From Salvelinus alpinus (Eukaryota > Chordata > Actinopteri > Salmoniformes > Salmonidae), in NCBI RefSeq assembly GCF_045679555.1, contig NC_092100.1, positions 35,674,106 to 35,738,105 on the forward strand: 64,000 nucleotides of DNA, given 5' to 3'. Each line of letters starts with the position of its first letter. The stretch's first letter is position 1. Below are positions 43,109 through 55,972 of the stretch, one piece after another. The notes below the pieces were generated by a model, which did not search any database, had not been told where the DNA came from, and saw only the letters and a program-made list of their open reading frames with translations. Position numbers and translations under genes: made by a program.

Positions 43109-43848
43109 TCAAAGACTGTTCCACCGAAGCCACCCCTGCATTGTCTTGGCTGTGTAATTAGGGTTGTTGTCCTGTTGGAAGTTGAACCTTTGCCCCAGTC
43201 TAAGGTCCTGAGCGTTCTGGAGCAGGTTTTTGTCAAGGATCTCTCTGTACTTTGCTCCGTTCATCATTCCCTCGATCCTGACTAGTCTTCCAGTACCTGC
43301 TGCTGAAAAACATCCCCGCAGCATGATGCTAACACCACCATGCTTCACCGTAGGGATGGTGGTGGCAGGTTTCCTCCAGACGTGTCGCTTGGCATTCAGT
43401 CCAAAGAGTTCAATCTTGGTTTCATTAGACCAGAGTATCTTGTTTCTCATGGTCTGAGAGTCCTTTAGGTGCCTTTTGGCAAAATCCAAGCTGTCATGTG
43501 CCTTTTACTGAGGACTGGCTTCTGTCTAGCCACTCCACCATAAAGGCCTGATTGGTGGAGTGCTGCAGAGATGGTTGTCCTTCTGGAAGCTTCTCTCATC
43601 TTCACATAGGAACTCTGGAGCTCTGTCAGAGTGACTATCGGGATCTTGGTCACCTCCTTGACCAAGGCCCTTCTCCCCCGATTGCTCAGTTTGGAAGAAT
43701 CTTGGTTGTTCCAATCTTCTTCCATTTCAGAATGATGGAGGCCACTGTCTTCTTCAATGCTGCAGAAAAGTTTTGGGACCCCTCCCAGATGTCTCGGAGC
43801 TCTACAGACAATTCCTTCGACCTCATGGCTTGGTTTTTGCTCTGACAT
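43109..43848 (-). pseudogene. Tc1 transposase (family A copy 2)
   Basis: The N-terminal part survives in pieces: MSEQKPSHEVEGIVCRAP in one frame, then LSNRGRRALVKEVTK and ALHQSGLYGGVARQKPVLSK. A frame change near 43485 leads to KRHLKDSQTMRNKILWSNET, where the first catalytic Asp is Asn (WSDE to WSNE). The DDE domain continues with KHGGVSIMLRGCFSAAGTGR and FQQDNNPNYTAKTM, and stops at about 43109. The third motif is lost or shifted (toward 42960-43100). Disabled by a catalytic substitution and frameshifts. Confidence 0.88.
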
Positions 43849-44181
43849 GCACCGTCAACTGTGGGACCTTATATGGACAGGTATGTGCCTTTTCAAATCA
43901 TGTCCAATTGAATTTACCACAGGTGGACTCCAATCAAGTTGTAGAAACATCTCAAGGATGATCAATGCAAACAGGATGCACTTGAGCTCAATTTCGAGTC
44001 TCATAGCAAAGGGTCTTAATACTTATGTAAATAAGGTATTTCTGTTTTACATTTGTCATTAGGGGTTATTGTGTGTAGATTGATGAGGATTTTTTTTATT
44101 TAATCCATTTTAGAATAAGGCTGTAACGTAACAAAATGTGGAAAAAGGGAAAGGGTCTGAATACTTTCTGAATGCACTATA

Positions 44182-44855
44182 AGTGTTCAAGAAGCATATG
44201 CGTTTTTCCCCATCATGAAGCCTGTTCACAATTTGGATTTTGTTGGTCTTTACTTCTCTATGATTAAAGTTAACCTTACCTGTTCCGTCTATCATTGAAG
44301 AGCCAAATACAATATTTTAGCAGACATGATATATGAGGGCAATGGACATTCCATAGATTGGAAGGATCATAGTATAAATACACATAGAGTGTGTGGGCAT
44401 GTGAGCTGAGCAGACGTTAAAAAAACATAAAGCAAAGTACGTCGGTGCTATGCCTTTTTAGGGCACTCCACCAAGAGGCTGAAATGGGATGATTGGAGGC
44501 CCCATGCACACCTCAGAGAAGTGTCTGATGCCCTGTCAGTCGCTCCCATCCCAATCCCCCGGCTAATGCCCATCTCCATGCTCACCAATAACCACCATTG
44601 AATTATTAGTTATTTTGATAAACAGGGAATAATAATGATTCAATATCCTTTCCTAAACTGTACAGAACTTTTATTTTACAACAGGTTTGCAAGTCACAAA
44701 TATAATTACACTGTAGTGTAATTAAGTCCTTCCTTCCTTCTCTCTCTCTCCCAAACCAAATCCATCCCTCTCCACCACCCCCTCCTAGTTCTCCCCCCTT
44801 TACCCCACCCACAAGGGGCAAATCTCCAAATCCAGACAGGAACTATTACCCCACT
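44182..44855. other. unassigned region
   Basis: AT-rich left half and a CT/CCC-rich stretch at 44735-44815. No gene recognised. Confidence 0.4.
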
Positions 44856-44859
44856 CATC

Positions 44860-45440
44860 CTCTTCAAACATCATAGAAGTGACTCTCTCCTGCAGGTTCA
44901 TACTCTACAACACCCGTAGAGGAGGACTTTACCTCACACAGTAAGAGGCACAAGCCCTAATCCAGGCACTTTTCATCCCCTTTCTGGACTACAGCAATTC
45001 GCTGTTGGCTGGGATCCCCTCTCATGCCATCAAACCTCTGAAATTTATCCAGATTACCACAGCCCAGCTGGTGTTCAACCTTCTCAAGTTCTCCGATGTC
45101 TCCTCTGCACATTCCACTGGCCGTTCTAGGCTCGCATGCACTACAAAACCATGGTTCTTACCTATCTAATACTGTAGCAAGAGGTAATGCCCCTGCCTAC
45201 TGTCAGACTATGCTCAAACCATACACCCCAACCCGAGTACTCCATTCTGCCACCTCTGGTCTCTTGGCCCTCCTACACCTACGGGAGGGCAGCTCCCGCT
45301 CTGCACTGTCAAAGCTCTTCTCTGTCCTTGCACTCCAATGGTGGAACCACCTTCCCCTTGAAACTAGGACAGCAGAGTCCCAGCCCATCTTCCCGAAAAC
45401 ATCCCTCCCAAACTAACACTTGCACTTTACTTTTTTCTTC
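44860..45440 (+). mobile_element. L2-like LINE 3' coding fragment
   Basis: Plus-strand frames contain ALIQALFIPFLDYSNSLLAG (usual LDYCNSLL), IPSHAIKPLKFIQITTAQLV and FNLLKFSDVSSAHST. After a frameshift come LRLCSNHTPQPEYSI-like sequence and LHSNGGTTFPLKLGQQSP. This is the conserved thumb and C-terminal region of L2-type RT proteins. No 5' part is adjacent, so it is an independent truncated insertion or a rearranged part of the element at 38880. Confidence 0.78.
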
Positions 45441-47513
<2,073 letters not shown>

Positions 47514-47521
47514 GTATGAGT

Positions 47522-49058
47522 CAATGGAGGCTCCTCAGAGAAAGAGTGGGAGGACCATCCTCCTCAATGAATTTCATTTAAAAAAAAATTGTGAAATTAA
47601 AAAACGTATCCTTTTTAGACTAAATATATTCATGTCACCAAATAATTGATTAAAACACACTGTTTTGCAGTGAAGGTCTACAGTAGCCTCAACAGCACTG
47701 TAGGGTAACACCATGGTGTAGCCGGAGGACAGCTAGTTTCCGTCCTCCTCTGGGTACCTTGACTTCAATACAAAACCTAGAAGGCTCTTGGTTAGACTTA
47801 CACAGTAATCATGAAAACCTCCGGTGGACATCCTCCAACCTATCAGAGCTCTTGCAGCATGAACTGACATGTTGTCTACCCAATCAAAGGATCAGAAAAT
47901 ATATCTAGTACTGAAAGCACAAGTTACAGTTAGCTAGCACTGCAGTGCATAAAATGTGGCGAGTAGTTTACTCAAAGAGAGAAAGACAATAGCTGAACAG
48001 TTTTGAACAAATTAATTTCTTCAAAACTTTAGGAGAAGCAAAAGAGATAAAGAGAGAGCTAGCTATGTTTCATGATATATTGTTTTCTCACTTTCACTTA
48101 CTTAGCTAGTGAATGCAGCTTGCTAGTTTAGTCTACACAAACACCCATCTCAAACAGAGATTGATGCTATGTTAGCTAGCTGGCTATGGCTATCCAACAA
48201 CTCTTCAAGTCAAGGTAAACTTTAGCTTTTATTCATTTATTGCCACCGGGGCCCACCGGTGTAACTGCTAAACTGCTTCCCGACTGTACACTGTGCTGCA
48301 TGATTGTAGCAGGTTTGCTAATGCATTAGTTCTAGTAGCTATGTCGACTATGACATTAGCTAATATGGTGATAACGATGTAGGCTGCGTGTAGTGGATTG
48401 CAGTCATGATATGAAGCCTTTGCTTGGAATTTCTTTTGTTGCCAGGTCACAGACAGCTGATGTGTGTTAAACTGAAGTACACAAGCAAAGGAAAAAGGTG
48501 AGAGGAGGAGAGCACATAAATAGATGCAAGAAGGAATTTTATATATATACAAAACAAGCAAATTGATCCTGCTGTTTGTATGTGGCTGCTATGAAAGTGA
48601 ACTGTGTTTGCATGTGATCATTCCGCCGATTCTGTTGAAAAACCTTTCTTAAATGGAAGCAAAGGGAACGGAACAGGGAAAAACATACCTGAATTTGTCC
48701 AATAGAAACTCTCGTTTGCAACTGTTGGACTAATGATTACACCCTAGATCAGCTAGATACAGGCAAGAGGTTGCAATGCAGTATTGAATGTGTCAATGTC
48801 TGTTACCTTTATAACTCAACATTTTCTCTCGATCTGTGCACCTACGTTGTAAACTTTAATTCACAGGCTAGGATGCAACAACCTCATGATGGGTACAGGG
48901 AAAATTAACATGTAGTAGCCTAAACATATCGATGTTACATTGAACTGGGTGAATGGAATATGAATGACAGTCACCCAATATATTGTAATAGAAATAAGGC
49001 CATGCTCCTAAAAATATTGATAATCCTCCCTCATCTTAAACGGCACAGACTGCCACCG
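47522..49058. mobile_element. hAT-like non-autonomous element, copy 2
   Basis: Begins CAATGGAGGCTCCTCAGAGA and ends TTAAACGGCACAGACTGCCACCG. Perfect 8-bp target duplication GTATGAGT (47514-47521 and 49059-49066). Long blocks are shared with the copy at 20936, for example ACCAAATAATTGATTAAAAC, TATCAGAGCTCTTGCAGCAT and CATCTTAAACGGCAC. This copy is about 175 bp longer, with an insertion around 47960-48110. No transposase domain seen. Confidence 0.9.
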
Positions 49059-49066
49059 GTATGAGT

Positions 49067-49600
49067 TATGTGGTCTATGTTCACTGTGTGTGGGTGTGTG
49101 GGTGTGTTCGTATGTTAATGCATGAGTAAGAGTGTGTTCAAATGTTCGAGCCAGGTCACCCAAGATGCAAGTCAGTATTCGACGTCCATCTATGTCTGAG
49201 GACGTCGGGAGATGCCATGGAAACCAGCCACTAGGGCAACAGTGAGCGATGTTACCTTCAAGGAGGTTTTGGTTTTGCTAGGATGTTGTGGATGAGGATG
49301 GAGGATAGGCGTAAGCATCTGCCTCTGGTGCCAAAGGTTGCATGTTTGAATCCAGCGATAGCGTGTGTGTGTTGTTTTAAGCCTATACCAAACCTTAACC
49401 TTTACCTTAACCATTACGAATTAATGCCTAACCTTAAGATTTCGGAGTTAATGCCTAAACTTAACCTTAAACAATTTGAAATGTAAAGTTTGGAACAACT
49501 TCGATAATTGATGTTTGTGAAACATGGATGCATAGTCACATGAACTTGTTGAATATTCATGTGTGCGTGTCCGTGCATGTGTGTGGGTGTGTGTGTATGT

Positions 49601-49634
<34 letters not shown>

Positions 49635-49786
49635 AAGAGACAGAGCATGCGGAGGTGAGTCACCATCCATCCTTCTCAGAGAGGAAGAGATTTGGATGAG
49701 GTGTGCTCTGGGTGGCACAAGGCTGTCTCTCACTGAAATACTGAAGCAAATAGAAATACTCTTGGACTGTACTGTATTCTCCCATA
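49067..49786. other. tRNA-like SINE remnant and GA tract
   Basis: GGCGTAAGCATCTGCCTCTG followed by GGTTGCATGTTTGAATCCAGC (B box-like, about 49336-49356) and a TTAACCTTAACC-rich tail (49385-49470) suggest a SINE. A (GA)n tract lies at about 49601-49640. No gene. Confidence 0.5.
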
Positions 49787-49919
49787 TACAGTGCATTCGG
49801 AAAATATTCAGACCCCTTGACTTTTTCCACATTTTATACAGTTAGAGCCTTATTCTAAAATGAAAACATTATTTTTCCCCCTCATCAATCTACACACAAT
49901 ACCCCAAGACTATTCATAG

Positions 49920-50740
49920 AGCTGGCCACCTGCCAAACGGAGCAATCAGGGGAAAAGGGCCTTGGTCAGGGAGGTGACCAAGAAACAGATGGTCACTCTG
50001 ACAGAGCTCCAGAGTTCCTCTGTGGAGATGGGAGAACCTTCCGGAAGGACAATCTCAATCAGTGCTTTATGGTAGAGTGGCCAGACGGAAGCCAGTCCTC
50101 AGTAAAAGGCACATGACAGCCCTCTTGGATGCATCTAAAGACTCTCAGACCATGAGAAACAAGATTTTCTGGTTTGATGAAACCAAGATTGAACTCTTTG
50201 GCCTGAATGCCAAGCCTCATGTCTGGAGGAAACCTGTCACCATCCCTAAGGTGAAGCATGGTGGTGGAAACACCGGTCGGTGGGGATGTTTTTCAGCGGC
50301 AGGTACTGGGAGACTAGTCAGGATCAAGGGAAAGATGAACGGAGCAAAGTACAGAGAGATTATTGATGAAAACCTGCTCCAGAGCGCTCCGGAACTCAGC
50401 TTGGGGCGAAGGTTCACCTTCCAACAGTACAACAACCCTAAGCACACAGCCAAGACAATGCAGGAGTGGCTTCGTAATAAGTCTCTGAATGTCCTTGAGT
50501 GGCCCAGCCAGAGCCCGGACTTGAACCCAATCGAACATCTCTGGAGAGACCTGAAAATAGCTGTGCAGCAACGCTCCCCATCCATCCTGACAGAGGTTGA
50601 GAGAATCTGCAGAGAAGAATGGGAGAAACTCCCCAAATACAGGTGTGCCAAGCTTGTAGCATCATACCCAAGAAGACTCGAGGTTGTAATCGCTGCCAAA
50701 AGTGCTTCAACAATGTACTTAGTTAAGGGTCTGAATACTT
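49920..50740 (+). pseudogene. Tc1 transposase (family A copy 3), long open C-terminal part
   Basis: The frame from 50062 (MLYGRVARRKPVLSKRHMT) is open for about 225 codons through the whole DDE domain: [11 protein letters not shown] (first Asp kept, Ser to Phe), KHGGGNTGRWGCFSAAGTGR, FQQYNNPKHTAKTM and [14 protein letters not shown] (third acid kept). It ends near VIAAKSASTMYLVKGLNTYS, past the usual stop. The second catalytic Asp (QQDNDPKHT) is changed to Tyr, so the nuclease is dead although the frame is open. The N-terminal DNA-binding part (49920-50060) survives only as shifted pieces (RAGHLPNGAIRG). Confidence 0.9.
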
Positions 50741-50900
50741 ATAGTGAACCCTGGAATGAGTAGGTGTGTCCAAACTTTTGACCGGTACTGTATGTGCACA
50801 GGCTAATATTAAGTTATTGAAAACAGACCGATGCTATTGTTATTTGATAACAGCAAAGGGAAAGATATGACATAACAGGAAAATCATGTTTTCAAAGATG
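50741..50900 (-). repeat. inverted duplicate of 53309-53467
   Basis: The reverse complement aligns with 53309-53467 over about 160 bp. Shared blocks include GTTATGTCATATCTTTCCCT (CTTATG in the partner), ATCGGTCTGTTTTCAATAAC and TCAAAAGTTTGGACAC, with scattered differences. It includes both unique-looking DNA and a Tc1 family C end, so it is not a simple transposon copy. Confidence 0.85.
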
Positions 50901-51067
50901 TGGTATACATTTTTTGACATTTGCAACAAAAAAAAGATCTTTGTCATTGTGGGGTATTATGTGTAGATTGATGAGGGGAAAAAACAATTTATCCATTTTA
51001 GAGTAAGGCTGTAACGTAACAAAATGTGAAAAAAGTCAAGGGGTCTGAATACTTTCCGAATGCACTG

Positions 51068-51225
51068 TCCCTGCACCCAACGTTCTGTTTGATGTGCATT
51101 AATTATTGTATGTCTTGTATCTGGCTTGAGCTCTGTGTTGGTTGCTTTTGCAGATATGTACATGTCTATCACATATTCTCTCTCTCTCTCTCTCACACAC
51201 ACGCACATACACACACACACACGCA

Positions 51226-51262
<37 letters not shown>

Positions 51263-51277
51263 GCACACACACACATA

Positions 51278-51315
<38 letters not shown>

Positions 51316-51706
51316 AGAAGCATCAGCCACCATCTGCAGCTTCCAGCTCCTATCCGAAGCTACCCTAGCCAGGAGAGTTCACTATGGCCCACTACAGGAT
51401 GATGGTGTGTGTGTGTGTGTGTATTCTGAGTGAACTGGGTCAGGGGTGATAGATTCAGAGATGATGTCCCTTGGTGAAGAAGCACTGTTTCTCCTTCACA
51501 ATAGAGGAGAGGAGTTTTTGGTGGAATTTATAACAGACTTAAGAAGGCTGTGGTCTTTACCCTCAAACGAAAGTATATTATTTTCATGACATTAAATTAG
51601 ACTGATTACAGTATCGATATTCATACACTAACCCAATATCTGTTTCACTTCACTTCTATTCCTCTTGTACAGGCACTTCTCCACAAAGGAGTGTGTGTGC
51701 ATGCAT
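51068..51706. repeat. (CT)n/(CA)n microsatellites and unassigned spacer
   Basis: CT tract at 51176-51195 followed by a CA tract to about 51314, with CACGCA and CATACA interruptions, and a TG tract at 51404-51422. The remainder (51423-51706) is unassigned. Confidence 0.85.
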
Positions 51707-51709
51707 TTA

Positions 51710-53146
51710 CAGTGGGGCAAAAAAGTATTTAGTCAGCCACCAATTGTGCAAGTTCTCCCACTTAAAAAGATGAGAGAGGCCTGTAATTTTCATCATAGGT
51801 ACACTTCAACTATGACAGACAAAATGAGAAGAAAAAATCCAGAAAATCACATTGTAGGATTTTTAATGAATTTATTTGCAAATGATGGTGGAAAATAAGT
51901 ATTTGGTCACCTACAAACAAGCAAGATTTCTGTCTCTCACAGACCTGTAACTTCTTCTTTAAGAGGCTCCTCTGTCCTCCACTCGTTACCTGTATTAATG
52001 GCACCTGTTTGAACTTGTTATCAGTATAAAAGACACCTGTCCACAACCTCAAACAGTCACACTCCAAACTCCACTATGGCCAAGACCAAAGAGCTGTCAA
52101 AGGACACCAGAAACAAAATTGTAGACCTGCACCAGGCTGGGAAGACTGAATCTGCAATAGGTAAGCAGCTTGGTTTGAAGAAATCAACTGTGAGAGCAAT
52201 TATTAGGAAATGGAAGACATACAAGACCACTGATAATCTCCCTCGGTCTGGGGCTCCACGGAAGATCTCACCCCGTGGGGTCAAAATGATCACAAGAACG
52301 GTGAGCAAAAATCCCAGAACCACACGGGGGGACCTAGTGAATGACCTGCAGAGAGCTGGGACCAAAGTAACAAAGCCTACCATCAGTAACACACTACGCC
52401 GCCAGGGACTCAAATCCTGCAGTGCCAGACGTGTCCCCCTGCTTAAGCCAGTACATGTCCAGGCCCGTCTGAAGTTTGCTAGAGAGCATTTGGATGATCC
52501 AGAAGAAGATTGGGAGAATGTCATATGGTCAGATGAAACCAAAATAGAACTTTTTGGTAAAAACTCAACTCGTCGTGTTTGGAGGACAAAGAATGCTGAG
52601 TTGCATCCAAAGAACACCATACCTATTGTGAAGCATGGGGGTGGAAACATCATGCTTTGGGGCTGTTTTTCTGCCAAGGGACCAGGACGACTGATCCGTG
52701 TAAAGTACAGAATGAATGGGGCCATGTATCGTGAGATTTTGAGTGAAAACCTCCTTCCATCAGCAGGGGCATTGAAGATGAAACGTGTCTTTCAGCTTCG
52801 TAAGAAGCATTTCAAGGTCCTGGAGTGGCCTAGCCAGTCTCCAGATCTCAACCCCATAGAAAATCTTTGGAGAGAGTTGAAAGTCCGTGTTGCCCAGCAA
52901 CAGCCCCAAAACATCACTGCTCTAGAGGAGATCTGCATGGAGGAATGGGCCAAAATACTTATTTTCCACCATAATTTGCAAATAAATTCATCAAAAATCC
53001 TACAATGTGATTTTCAGGATTTTTTTTCCTCATTTTGTCTGTCATAGTTGAAGTGTACCTATGATGACAATTACAGGCCTCTCTCATCTTTTTAAGTGGG
53101 AGAACTTGCACAATTGGTGGCTGTCTAAATACTTTTTTGCCCCATG
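51710..53146 (+). mobile_element. Tc1-like element, family E, long TIRs, nearly complete
   Basis: TA at 51708-51709 and 53147-53148. Left end CAGTGGGGCAAAAAAGTATT; right end (reverse complement) CATGGGGCAAAAAAGTATTT. The inverted repeats run for close to 200 bp on each side (for example ACTTGCACAATTGG with CCAATTGTGCAAGT). The internal gene is one long open frame. Confidence 0.94.
52076..53047 (+). CDS. Tc1 family E transposase, open but internally deleted
   Basis: A 323-codon frame. Residues 1-120: bipartite paired-like DNA-binding domain ([40 protein letters not shown]; the linker SRSGAP-like [13 protein letters not shown]). The nuclease domain has the first Asp in [13 protein letters not shown] and the third acid in [14 protein letters not shown]. 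Between ALKMKRVFQ and [11 protein letters not shown] the segment that carries the second Asp (usually QQDNDPKHT) is absent by an in-frame deletion. After EEWAKI the normal C-terminus is also deleted, and the frame reads into the right TIR (from [12 protein letters not shown]) to the stop. If expressed it could bind DNA but not cut. Tc1 proteins are about 340 residues. Confidence 0.9.
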   Translation: MAKTKELSKDTRNKIVDLHQAGKTESAIGKQLGLKKSTVRAIIRKWKTYKTTDNLPRSGAPRKISPRGVKMITRTVSKNPRTTRGDLVNDLQRAGTKVTKPTISNTLRRQGLKSCSARRVPLLKPVHVQARLKFAREHLDDPEEDWENVIWSDETKIELFGKNSTRRVWRTKNAELHPKNTIPIVKHGGGNIMLWGCFSAKGPGRLIRVKYRMNGAMYREILSENLLPSAGALKMKRVFQLRKKHFKVLEWPSQSPDLNPIENLWRELKVRVAQQQPQNITALEEICMEEWAKILIFHHNLQINSSKILQCDFQDFFSSFCLS

Positions 53147-53418
53147 TATGTGTGCATGTGTGTGTGTGATCCATGGCTGCTCCAAGTCCCATTGATCTAT
53201 TGCGAATTGATTGTTATGTTGTATTGCTGTGACCAGGGACAAAATACATGGCTAATGAAAACACACACAAAGCACATGGTGCTGTTGACATGCCTCTACT
53301 TGATTACAGTCTTTGAAAAACATGATTTTCTTCTTATGTCATATCTTTCCCTTTGCTTTTATGAAAGAACAATAACATCGGTCTGTTTTCAATAACCTAA
53401 TATTAGTATGTGCACATA
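53147..53418. other. spacer and start of the inverted duplicate
   Basis: Short TG-rich start (53148-53168), then unique-looking sequence. From 53309 it is the partner of the inverted block at 50741-50900. Confidence 0.6.
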
Positions 53419-53548
53419 CTGTACCTGTCAAAAGTTTGGACACGCCTACTCATTCCAGAGTTCACAATAATTATACAATGAAAATAGTAAAAAAATAAAG
53501 AAAAACCATTGAATGAGTAGGTGTATCCAAACTTTTGACTGGTATTGT
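53419..53548. mobile_element. 130-bp miniature Tc1 family C element
   Basis: Left CTGTACCTGTCAAAAGTTTG and right (reverse complement) AATACCAGTCAAAAGTTTGG face each other with CTACTCATTC / GAATGAGTAG arms and only about 60 bp between them. It is a deletion derivative keeping only the two TIRs. It sits within the inverted duplicate. Confidence 0.85.
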
Positions 53549-53616
53549 CTATCTGAAGGAAATTCCACCTTTGAGGTTTGATTCTCATTTTCTATATCCC
53601 ATACTAAATTAATATA

Positions 53617-54345
53617 CAGTGCCTTGGGAAAGTATTCAGACCACTTGACTTTTTCCAAAAAAAATTACATTACAGCCTTGGATTAAATAAAGAAAAAAGG
53701 TTTTTAGAAATGTTTGCAAATGTATTAAAATAAAAAGCAGAAATACCTTATTTACATAAGTATTCAAACCCTTTGCTATGAGACTCGATATAGAGCTCAG
53801 GTGCATCCTGTTTCCATGGATCATCCTTGAGATATTTCTACAACTTGATTGGCGTCGACCTACGGTAAATTAAATTGATTGGACATGATTTGGAAAGGCA
53901 CTAACCTGTCTTTATAAGGTCCCACAGTTGACAGCGCATGTCAGAGCAAGAACCAAGCCATGAGGTCGAAGGAATTGTCTGTAGAGCTCCGAGATAGGAT
54001 TGTGTCAAGGTACAGATCTGTGGAAGGGTACCAAAACATTTCTGCAACATTGAAGGTCCCCAAGAACAAAGTGGCCTCCATCATTCTTAAAAGGAAGAAG
54101 TTTGGAACCAGCAAGACTCTTCCTAGAGCTGGCCGCCCGGCCAAACTGAGCAATCGAGGGAGAAGGGCCTTGGGTCAGGGAGGTGACCAAGAACCAGATG
54201 GTCACTCTGACAAAGCTCCAGAGTTTCTCTGTGGAGATGGGAGAACCTTCCAGAAGGACAACCACCTCTGCAGCACTCCACCAATCAGGTCTTTATGGTA
54301 GAGTGTCTAGACGGAAGTCACTCCTCAGTAAAAGGCACATCACTA
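53617..54345 (+). mobile_element. Tc1-like element, family A, copy 4, 5' part only
   Basis: After TA (53615-53616) the end CAGTGCCTTGGGAAAGTATT starts the left TIR. The element breaks off inside the transposase gene after AAAGGCACATCA, about 54345. No right TIR nearby. Confidence 0.9.
53960..54345 (+). pseudogene. Tc1 transposase N-terminal part (family A copy 4)
   Basis: MRSKELSVELRDRIVSRYRS opens the DNA-binding domain. It continues with NISATLKVPKNKVASIILKR and TLPRAGRPAKLSNRGRRAL. A frameshift at about 54175 moves the frame (GGDQEPDGHS instead of the family's VTKN.MVTLT). The sequence then continues as LQSFSVEMGEPSRRTTTSAA and stops being transposase near RKSLLSKRHITT. No catalytic domain. 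Confidence 0.9.
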
Positions 54346-55421
54346 CCTTCCGATATTCTGTTTGAATAATACAATCTACTGGAGCATATAACTGTATCCA
54401 AGTATTTATTTTCCTGTCATATGAAAATATATTGTACCCTTCACTTTGAAAATTGCTGAATGTCTGTGCAATCATTTTGAATAGAAAACATGCTACAGTA
54501 TAAATTCATCAACCATCACACCAACAAGTTTTTGTGAGAGAAGAGAGAGGGAAGAGTTTTGATCTAGGGAAGACTGCCTGAGTAGAGGTCTGAGAAAGCC
54601 TTCAATGTGTTGGCTGACTAATAGATTGCGGAGAGAGGGATGAGAAATGAAAGGAGGGCTGGGTCATTTCTTACCCAGAGGACCATGGTTCATTTCCCAC
54701 AAACCTGTTGCAGCACAAATGCAGCGGTGACGGGAGAATAACCACCAAAACCACACTGTCCTCCCTCCACAGCTCAACTCTTACATCCCACCATTCATCC
54801 ACCCGTCCACCTCTCCACCCTCCATCACTGTGATCCCTGTGTTAGTCGAGAGAAAAGAAAAGAGAGAGAGAGAAGCGTGGTCCGGAAAGACAAAGACAGA
54901 TGGTGAGAGAGCGATAGAGAGAAGGGGGTGGTTGACTTTAAGTCAATGATTTTAAGTCAATTAATTTCAGACAAAGAGGAGGGGAGAGAGAAAGAGGGAC
55001 TGATACACGTTATGACAAGGCATCTTCACAGCTCATTGGCAACAAGGCAACATGCAGGCACAGTCTGAACGCATGACAGACTCCACTGCTACTGATAAGA
55101 GAGAGGAGCTGTCTCGTATCAGCACTACTGATGTTGTCACAGCAAGCCTTTGTTTGGGCTTTTGTGTTTGTAGACTAATGCCCAATACCAAATCAACCAA
55201 TAACCCCTTATCATAGACAAAGACACTTCAGTAGATACAAAATAATATGGTGATAGCGCTACCTCTCCCATTTTGCTGCTGCCTATCCTTTCAGATCTTC
55301 ACAAGGGCCGGGATCAGAGCTATTCAAATACCTTCTTTTCTTTTCTATCTCACAGTTATTGAACATTGATCATAATTGTAACTGATTGGCCAGAGAGTTA
55401 AGTGGCATAGTGCCCCAAGTA
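54346..55421. other. unassigned, GA-rich stretches
   Basis: AGAGAGAG-rich strings near 54535-54560 and 54850-54995, and AAGTCAATGATTTTAAGTCAATTAA (a short direct repeat) near 54940. No gene recognised. Confidence 0.4.
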
Positions 55422-55972
55422 GGGTTGCAAAGGAAAGGTATATTAATTGTAACTTTCTATGTTTACCAGCAAACTACTGGAATTCTGGAAAATTTCAAGG
55501 ATATTATAAATGATAAAATATGATGACTTTAATACGAAAATGTGAATGACAAAGCTGTAAAACGTTACCCTAAATATATCCCATCAATTTAGTGAATACC
55601 GTGGGTGTTTAATATGAGAGTTTCAGCGTAACATATCATTTATATTTTTACAGGCTTTTGTTTACTTTACTCAATATACTTTTGTTGTAAATGTTTTGGC
55701 GTCACATTGGTGGCAGTTTTGAAAATAAGTCAGTAGTTGGAAGAGTTGCAGAGTTAATTGCATATTATGTCATTGTTAATTAGATACATTTTCCATTAAT
55801 TAGGTAATTTTCTCTTATGGTCTATGGACAATATGGACATAGATATTGATTATAGATTATATTTTATATGAATACATTTTTCTAATTTATTCATGTATAT
55901 ATTACCAAAATTACCATAGATTACCGGTTAATTACCAACATTGCTGAAAATTCCAGTAACTTTGGCAACCCT
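55422..55972. mobile_element. possible miniature element with TAGGGTTGC ends
   Basis: Left end TAGGGTTGCAAAGG and right end (reverse complement) CTAGGGTTGCCAAAG are inverted repeats 550 bp apart with AT-rich interior. Subterminal inverted strings such as ACTGGAATTCTGGAAAATTTC and GAAAATTCCAGTAAC support it. No clear target duplication. Confidence 0.6.

Larger units (their letters stand above)
42339..44179 (-). mobile_element. Tc1-like element, family A, copy 2, carrying a solo LTR
   Basis: TA at 42337-42338 and 44180-44181. Ends CAGTGCATTCGGAAAGTATT and (right, reverse complement) TAGTGCATTCAGAAAGTATT. A 342-bp solo LTR is inserted at 42574-42915. Transposase on the minus strand is frameshifted. 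Confidence 0.92.
49789..51067 (+). mobile_element. Tc1-like element, family A, copy 3, with a foreign insert
   Basis: Left end after TA: CAGTGCATTCGGAAAATATT. Right end (reverse complement) CAGTGCATTCGGAAAGTATT, with the right TA decayed to TC. A deletion removes the N-terminal start of the transposase (around 49905). A 160-bp foreign block (50741-50900) interrupts the right TIR and carries the end of Tc1 family C. Confidence 0.9.

Noticed and set aside
50217..50699. 160-codon minus-strand frame in the family A copy
   Set aside because: Shadow of the transposase pseudogene.
52057..52725. 222-codon minus-strand frame in the Tc1 family E element
   Set aside because: Shadow of the transposase gene on the opposite strand.
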